A stretch of 64,000 bases of DNA from an uncultured Alphaproteobacteria bacterium (GTDB lineage: Bacteria; Pseudomonadota; Alphaproteobacteria; RF32; CAG-239), in assembly GCA_910585375.1 (NCBI GenBank), contig CAJUCZ010000001.1:1-64000 (forward strand). The letters are read 5' to 3'. The position numbers and the translations under genes are program-made. Below are positions 59,158-64,000 of the stretch, piece after piece (the first letter of the stretch is position 1; each line of letters begins with the position of its first letter). The notes beneath the pieces were generated by a model. The model was not told the DNA's origin and did not search any database. It was given only the letters and a program-made list of their open reading frames with translations.

Positions 59158-61887
59158 ATGGATGATGTTATTATCAATTCTGAAGCAAGAACCGAAACAA
59201 AACCACAGCCGGTTAAAGCACCGGCAAAAAAAATTAATGTTCAAAAGCCGAAGAAAAAACGCAACTTCTTTGTTTATTTGTTGGATTTGGTGCAAAAAAC
59301 ATTGATTGCCGCGTTGTTGCTCGGTATTAATTTTGTGCTGTTTTGCGGAGCAGGGAGCTTTAATATGTTTGAAGCGCCGTTTGTGCCGGCAGGAGAGGTT
59401 CTGACTATCCTTATCGGAATTGTGTTTGTTTGTTTTGCATTTGTTTTTTTGTTTTCTTTCTCAAAGTTTTTGCAAAATTTGTTTTTGGCAGCTGTGGCGG
59501 CAGCGGTCTTTCTGGCAACGCTTAATCAATTTGCATTGTTTAATCAGGGAGCCGTGCTTTACGGCTGGGCAAAAGCTTATGTCGGTAATGACGCCTCATA
59601 TTTTGCCGAGTATTCCCATTATATTCTGGCCGCTCTGGCTGCTTTGTTCATGTTTGTTTTTTGTACGACAGCCAAAAAGTCTACCGTATCATATTTTATC
59701 GGCATATTGTTAATTATTTTTGCCGGAATTGTTTTTGACAACCATGTTGAAAGAAACAAGAGGCGTGATTTTCGTGTAGTTTTTGAGAATCCGGTTGATG
59801 AACCCAACGGAAAAGGCAAAAAGTTTGTTTATATTGCCATGCCGAATTTGGCCTCATATTCGTATCTGCAATCTGTGGCCAAAGATAATCCCCGTGCAGA
59901 GAAAGCGCTTTCTGCCATGCTGGGATTTTATAATGATAACGCTTTTACCATGTATACCAACGCCATGGTCGCGGATAAAGATGCCGTCAAAAATCTGACG
60001 GCGACATTAAATCCGGCGCGTTCCGAAAATGTTAACAAGCTGGAGCTTAAAAAGCCATGGATGTTCGGCAATTGGGATTTCAGCCGGATTAATGCGGGAC
60101 GGACTTATCTGAAGGAAAATCAGATTTTTGATGTTTTGGCACGTTCCGGTTATGAAATCAGCGCTTATCAGTCCCGCGGATTGGAACTTTGCATGAAGAA
60201 TAACGGTCCGGCAGTACACCATTGTCTGGAGAAAAATAATTTTCCGCTGAATTTGTCCGGAAGCAAATTAAGCAAGGCCGACAAAACACTGGCTCTGACC
60301 GGCGAATGGCTTGAAAGTACAGGATTGGCCAAAGGATCGTCAATGTTGTATTCGGTTTTGGACACAGTAATGAATGTGGATAACGTTCCGTTTGTCGGAA
60401 CCTCTTATGACAAGCTTTATGTGGTTGATTCTTATAAAGTTTTGTCTCAGGCTGCAAAGGATATTGTCAAGGCAAAGACAGATGCGGCTTATTTTATATT
60501 TATGGATTTGCCTTCCGATATGTATGTATATGATGAGTTTTGCAGAATTAAGCCGATGAATCTCTGGACACGAAAAGATGATCTTGATTTTGGACCGGCT
60601 ACTCCGCTGACCAAAAAAAGAGATGCTTATTTTGACCAGCTTGCTTGTGCATATGGCAGCCTGCAATCTTTTGTTGATGAATTGCAAAAGAGCGGACAGG
60701 CTAAAAATGTGGTATTGATTATTCAGGGGTTGAGTGGTCTGAATGACAATGTTACGACGGTTGCGGCCGAGAATTTGCAGAATCGTCAGAGTGTATCAAT
60801 GGCTATCAGGGATCCGTTGCGTCAGGGTTTCGGAATAAAAAAGGAAATTTGTACGGCTCCGGAAATTTTGCAAAGATATTTGTTTAAAAAAGGCGAATGT
60901 CGTCCGGAGAAAGCTTTAGGCGTTCATGCAGAGGTTTATAAAAATCTTGTGAAGGCATTGGACGGGTATAAAATTACCAAAGAGGATATCAGCAAGGCTT
61001 CGGAGAAGTTTAAGCTGTGGTATGAGGATTGGAAAAAGGCACAAGAAGCTTTGAGCCCTGAAGAACCGTCTAAAATTCAGCCCAAAACCGGCGATAGCAC
61101 CAAGGCTTTGCCGGCATCCAAACCTAAAGCCGGAGTTCAGGCAAAAGATGCCGCAATTAAAGCGGATGTACAGCCGGAAGAGAAAAATGCTCCAAAAATC
61201 GAAGAGCAGCCTGAGGCCAAGCATGCAGAAACGACAGAAAAAGCTTTGCCTGAAAATGCGGCAGCGGCGGTAACCTTTGAAAAAGAAAAGGCTGTTTCAG
61301 CGGAACTGAAAGCATCGGATAAGCCGGTTACGGCAGAAAAAGAAGAAGCTTCCGGAGATTCGGCAATAACAGCAGCTAAGGATGAAAATGAACCGGTTGT
61401 TGCTGAAAAAGCGTCTGAAATTTCACCTGAGAATACTTCTGTAGAAAAGGTTACAGAAAAAGGTAATGTGCTGTCGGCAAATTCGGAAGAGAAAGCGGAG
61501 GAAAAGTCGGCCGGGCAAGATAAAACCGCGGAAGCAGCCCAGTCTGTTCTGACGGAAACGGAAAGTGATATGGAAAACGTGATTTCCGGAGATGCAGGTG
61601 AACTTGATGATGAACTCGGGTTTAGTGAAGATCTGACAGTTCCTGCTGCCGATATTAAGCCGGAAGAACCGGAAGACATGCGGATTATCAGCAAAGAAGA
61701 AGCAGAAGCTTTAATTAAAGGAGAAGATGCCGGAGCTTTGATGCAGATAAATAAAGCCGAGAATTCCATAAAGTTTTCTGATGATGCGGTGCAAGAACAG
61801 CAATCCAAAGAAGGGGACAGTCCGAACGAAGAAAAAACAGAGGAGGCCGGCGTTAAGGCAAAAAACTCTGATATCGCAGAAAAATAA
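59158..61887 (+). CDS. Five-TM membrane protein with degenerate sulfatase-like domain and acidic disordered tail
   Basis: A 909-residue protein. A basic N-terminus (residues 13-37) is followed by five membrane segments at about 44-64, 81-101, 105-125, 153-170 and 176-193. Residues about 220-615 resemble an alkaline-phosphatase/sulfatase fold: AYFDQLACAYGSLQSFVDEL, then NVVLIIQGLSG. The usual metal-binding GDHG and N-terminal Asp/Thr are lacking, so it is likely not a hydrolase. The last 280 residues are repetitive Glu/Ala/Lys, without cysteines. The layout recalls PbgA/YejM, the lipopolysaccharide-level sensor, and yejE-yejF follow directly. That identity is inference only. Confidence 0.7.
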   Translation: MDDVIINSEARTETKPQPVKAPAKKINVQKPKKKRNFFVYLLDLVQKTLIAALLLGINFVLFCGAGSFNMFEAPFVPAGEVLTILIGIVFVCFAFVFLFSFSKFLQNLFLAAVAAAVFLATLNQFALFNQGAVLYGWAKAYVGNDASYFAEYSHYILAALAALFMFVFCTTAKKSTVSYFIGILLIIFAGIVFDNHVERNKRRDFRVVFENPVDEPNGKGKKFVYIAMPNLASYSYLQSVAKDNPRAEKALSAMLGFYNDNAFTMYTNAMVADKDAVKNLTATLNPARSENVNKLELKKPWMFGNWDFSRINAGRTYLKENQIFDVLARSGYEISAYQSRGLELCMKNNGPAVHHCLEKNNFPLNLSGSKLSKADKTLALTGEWLESTGLAKGSSMLYSVLDTVMNVDNVPFVGTSYDKLYVVDSYKVLSQAAKDIVKAKTDAAYFIFMDLPSDMYVYDEFCRIKPMNLWTRKDDLDFGPATPLTKKRDAYFDQLACAYGSLQSFVDELQKSGQAKNVVLIIQGLSGLNDNVTTVAAENLQNRQSVSMAIRDPLRQGFGIKKEICTAPEILQRYLFKKGECRPEKALGVHAEVYKNLVKALDGYKITKEDISKASEKFKLWYEDWKKAQEALSPEEPSKIQPKTGDSTKALPASKPKAGVQAKDAAIKADVQPEEKNAPKIEEQPEAKHAETTEKALPENAAAAVTFEKEKAVSAELKASDKPVTAEKEEASGDSAITAAKDENEPVVAEKASEISPENTSVEKVTEKGNVLSANSEEKAEEKSAGQDKTAEAAQSVLTETESDMENVISGDAGELDDELGFSEDLTVPAADIKPEEPEDMRIISKEEAEALIKGEDAGALMQINKAENSIKFSDDAVQEQQSKEGDSPNEEKTEEAGVKAKNSDIAEK

Positions 61888-61898
61888 AGGTATTCTGT

Positions 61899-62951
61899 AT
61901 GTTGACAAAACTGAAAAGTCTCCTGAAAAGTAAAATATCTCCGGTGAGTTTACGGAGGATTGAGGCTTTTCAGCGTAATCAGCGAGCCGTATTGTCTTTT
62001 AAGATTTTTTTGATTGTTTTTTGCCTGTCTTTGTTTTCAGAATTAATTTGTAATGATAAGCCTTTGATTCTGAAATATAATAATCAATTGTATTTTCCGG
62101 TTTTAAACAGCTATGCCGATGCGGATTTTGGTGGCGATTTTCCGACACCTGCTGATTATAAAGACAAGTATCTTCTTGAAAATATTGAAAAAGACGGGTG
62201 GATCGTGTGGCCGGTTCTGCCTTTTTCTTTTAATACGGTAGACTATGAACTGGATGTGCCGACTCCGGCTGCACCGTCCCGGCAACATTGGTTGGGAACG
62301 GATGACGAGGGGAGAGATATTGTGGCCCGTATTCTCTATGGCATACGCCTTTCAGTTATTTTTGCGTTTCTGCTGACGCTGATTTCTTCTGCTATCGGTA
62401 TTGCGGCTGGTGCCGTACAAGGTTATTTTGGCGGAAAGACGGACTTGTTTATGCAGAGAATTCTTGAAATCTGGGAAGCATTGCCCCAGCTTTTTGTTTT
62501 AATTATTGTGGCCAGCATTTTTACGCCTACGTTTTTCAGCCTTTTGTTTATTCTTATCTTTTTTTCATGGATGAGTTTGACCGGTGTGGTGAGGGCTGAG
62601 TTCCTGCGGGCGCGGAATTTGGAGTTTGTGCTGGCGGCAAAGGCGCTCGGAGTCAGTAATTGGCGTATAATTTATCGTCATATTCTGCCGAATGCGATTA
62701 TTGCCACAATTACTTTTGTGCCTTTTATTATGTCCGGTGCAATTGTGTCTTTGACCGCGCTTGATTTTCTGGGGTTCGGGTTGCCGTATGATTATCCTTC
62801 GCTGGGTGATTTGGTGCGGCAGGGAAAAGATAATCTACAGGCGCCGTGGATCGGAATTTCTATTTTTATTGTTTTGTCCAGCTTGTTGACTTTGCTTATT
62901 TTTATCGGTGAAGGCGTGCGGGATGCTTTTGATGCAAGGAAGAACGGCTGA
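61899..62951 (+). CDS. yejE: ABC peptide transporter permease YejE
   Basis: Inner-membrane subunit of the YejABEF importer for peptides such as microcin C. The 350 residues have a first membrane segment near residue 40. A long periplasmic part follows with the SRQHWLGTDDEGRDIVARILYG hallmark (HxLGTDxxGRD) of the oligopeptide permease family, then five helices. The cytoplasmic coupling motif is EFVLAAKALGVSNWRIIYRHILP. Length is near 341 in E. coli. yejA and yejB are not in the window; the five-TM gene is 11 bp upstream. The stop overlaps the yejF start (TGATG). Confidence 0.92.
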   Translation: MLTKLKSLLKSKISPVSLRRIEAFQRNQRAVLSFKIFLIVFCLSLFSELICNDKPLILKYNNQLYFPVLNSYADADFGGDFPTPADYKDKYLLENIEKDGWIVWPVLPFSFNTVDYELDVPTPAAPSRQHWLGTDDEGRDIVARILYGIRLSVIFAFLLTLISSAIGIAAGAVQGYFGGKTDLFMQRILEIWEALPQLFVLIIVASIFTPTFFSLLFILIFFSWMSLTGVVRAEFLRARNLEFVLAAKALGVSNWRIIYRHILPNAIIATITFVPFIMSGAIVSLTALDFLGFGLPYDYPSLGDLVRQGKDNLQAPWIGISIFIVLSSLLTLLIFIGEGVRDAFDARKNG

Positions 62952-64000
62952 TGGCAATATTAGAGGTAAAAAATCTGGGATTGTCTTTATCAGACGGGAA
63001 AAGGCTGCTGGATAACGTATCTTTGTCTTTGGAAAAAGGACAAGTTTTGGGGATTGTCGGAGAATCCGGTTCAGGAAAATCTTTGACCGCATTATCTGTG
63101 TTGGGTTTGTTGCCGCCGCAGAAGTTTGTGTATGACAAGCAGGCAGAGATTTTGTTTGAGGGCGAGAATTTGCTGAAATCAACGGAGATGCAGCAGGTCA
63201 GGGGGGATAAAATAGCGCTGATTTTTCAAGAGCCGATGTCCTCATTGAATCCGCTTCATAAAATCGGCCGGCAGATTGCCGAAACTTTGATTTTGCACCG
63301 CGGGTTTAACGGAAGACAGGCGAAGGCAGAGGCATTGCGTCTTTTGAAGATGACCGGCATAAAAAATGCCCGTCGGCGGATGGAGGCATATCCTTTTGAA
63401 TTATCAGGCGGACAGAGGCAAAGGGTTATGATTGCGATGGCTATGGCCAATAATCCGGAGATTTTGATTGCCGACGAGCCAACGACAGCTCTTGATGTGA
63501 CGGTGCAGAAACAAATTATTGATTTGTTGCTTGATTTGAAGAAAAAGACAGGTATGGCAATTATTTTTATCAGTCATGATTTGCGGTTGGTACGGAAAAT
63601 TGCCGACAATATTTGTGTGATGAAAGACGGAAAAGTCATTGAGACGGGGAGTGCGGAGGAGTTGTTTAAATGTCCGCGAGAAAGTTATACCAAGAAATTA
63701 GTAAATTCGTTTTTCTCTTTGAAAAATAATAAAATATTTGATTCATCTATTGTTCTGAAGGCGGAGAAAATTCTGGTGGAGTTTGTGTTGAAACGGAGTT
63801 TTTGGGGGCGTCCGAAAAATATTCTGAAGGCTGTGGACTCTGTATCTTTTGAGTTGAAAAAAGGCAAGACGCTGGGGATTGTCGGAGAGTCCGGATCAGG
63901 AAAAACAACACTGGGATTGGCGGTTGCCAATTTGATACCGTATTCGGGGAAGGTTGAAATCAGCGGAATTTCGGGCAGTTCATCTAAGGCGGAATTGCGT
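62951..64000 (+). CDS. yejF: ABC peptide transporter ATPase YejF, N-terminal part (continues past window)
   Basis: Twin ATPase subunit of the same importer; the frame runs open from ATG 62951 to the window end (350 codons seen, usual length about 530). The first ABC domain has Walker A GESGSGKS, Q-loop IFQEPMSSLNP, signature ELSGGQRQRV and Walker B ILIADEPTTALD. After a linker the second domain begins, with its own Walker A GESGSGKTT. The translated sequence shows no stop or frameshift. Confidence 0.93.
   Translation, partial: MAILEVKNLGLSLSDGKRLLDNVSLSLEKGQVLGIVGESGSGKSLTALSVLGLLPPQKFVYDKQAEILFEGENLLKSTEMQQVRGDKIALIFQEPMSSLNPLHKIGRQIAETLILHRGFNGRQAKAEALRLLKMTGIKNARRRMEAYPFELSGGQRQRVMIAMAMANNPEILIADEPTTALDVTVQKQIIDLLLDLKKKTGMAIIFISHDLRLVRKIADNICVMKDGKVIETGSAEELFKCPRESYTKKLVNSFFSLKNNKIFDSSIVLKAEKILVEFVLKRSFWGRPKNILKAVDSVSFELKKGKTLGIVGESGSGKTTLGLAVANLIPYSGKVEISGISGSSSKAELR

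Noticed and set aside
61137..61808. Ser/Ala-rich minus-strand ORF
   Set aside because: It is the antisense of the Glu/Ala/Lys-rich tail of the membrane protein, where codon bias makes stops rare.

Overview
The window looks like chromosome from an alphaproteobacterium with moderate GC, probably anaerobic or gut-associated. Evidence for the lineage is the alphaproteobacterial-type ribosomal protein S4 (rpsD), the lpxK-waaA-DUF374 lipid A/Kdo cluster, the gatCAB operon, Lon, HU, and a FliN-like protein. The [FeFe]-hydrogenase maturase HydG points to fermentative, anaerobic life. Several genes use promoters of the form TTGAC(N)-17-TA, and almost every transcription unit ends in a clear intrinsic terminator. 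Species cannot be named from this sequence alone.

Layout. 1-0.5 kb: the 3' end of a very cysteine-rich protein. 0.6-7.4 kb: sppA, gatC-gatA-gatB (a 126-bp tandem repeat sits between gatC and gatA), a NUDIX hydrolase and a ZIP metal transporter. 7.5-10.6 kb: small lipoprotein, tRNA-Ser, ASCH protein, msrA, aldo/keto reductase. 10.6-13.9 kb (minus strand): fliN-like, DUF374 acyltransferase, waaA, lpxK. 14.2-18.6 kb: lon, HU, a secreted protein, tRNA-Val and a structured non-coding tract carrying a copy of the tRNA 3' end. 18.7-21 kb: DUF3750 protein, chloramphenicol acetyltransferase, a frameshifted GNAT gene, DksA/TraR zinc finger.

21.1-30.2 kb is the most striking part: a serine recombinase gene ends on the left arm of a perfect 23-bp inverted repeat. 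The repeat flanks a 131-bp segment that contains a candidate promoter. Immediately downstream runs a surface-polysaccharide operon: GT2, the four dTDP-rhamnose genes rfbACDB, two more glycosyltransferases and a DUF616/hexapeptide-acyltransferase fusion. I infer an invertible promoter (phase-variation switch) for the surface glycan, comparable to the Mpi-controlled capsule loci of Bacteroides but here in an alphaproteobacterium.

30.3-38.2 kb: a hydrogenase regulator-hydG pair, a sucrose-phosphate-synthase-like glycosyltransferase, hisS, and three further glycosyltransferases each with its own promoter. 38.2-45.3 kb: NlpE-like lipoprotein, glyoxalase-like protein, two giant tandem proteins with a PcfJ-like core and leucine-rich repeats, and an unknown protein. 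45.4-50.7 kb: a stripped-down FtsK-like ATPase, a U32 peptidase-family protein, and an ECF-sigma operon (membrane protein, sigma factor, Spy-like protein, His-rich protein) preceded by a GAAC-17-CGTT promoter that suggests autoregulation. 50.7-58.1 kb: cobB, proline iminopeptidase, tldD-pmbA, GNAT, NUDIX and a TPR-methyltransferase. 58.4-64 kb: rpsD, a five-TM membrane protein with a degenerate sulfatase-like domain, then yejE and the start of yejF (open at the window edge).
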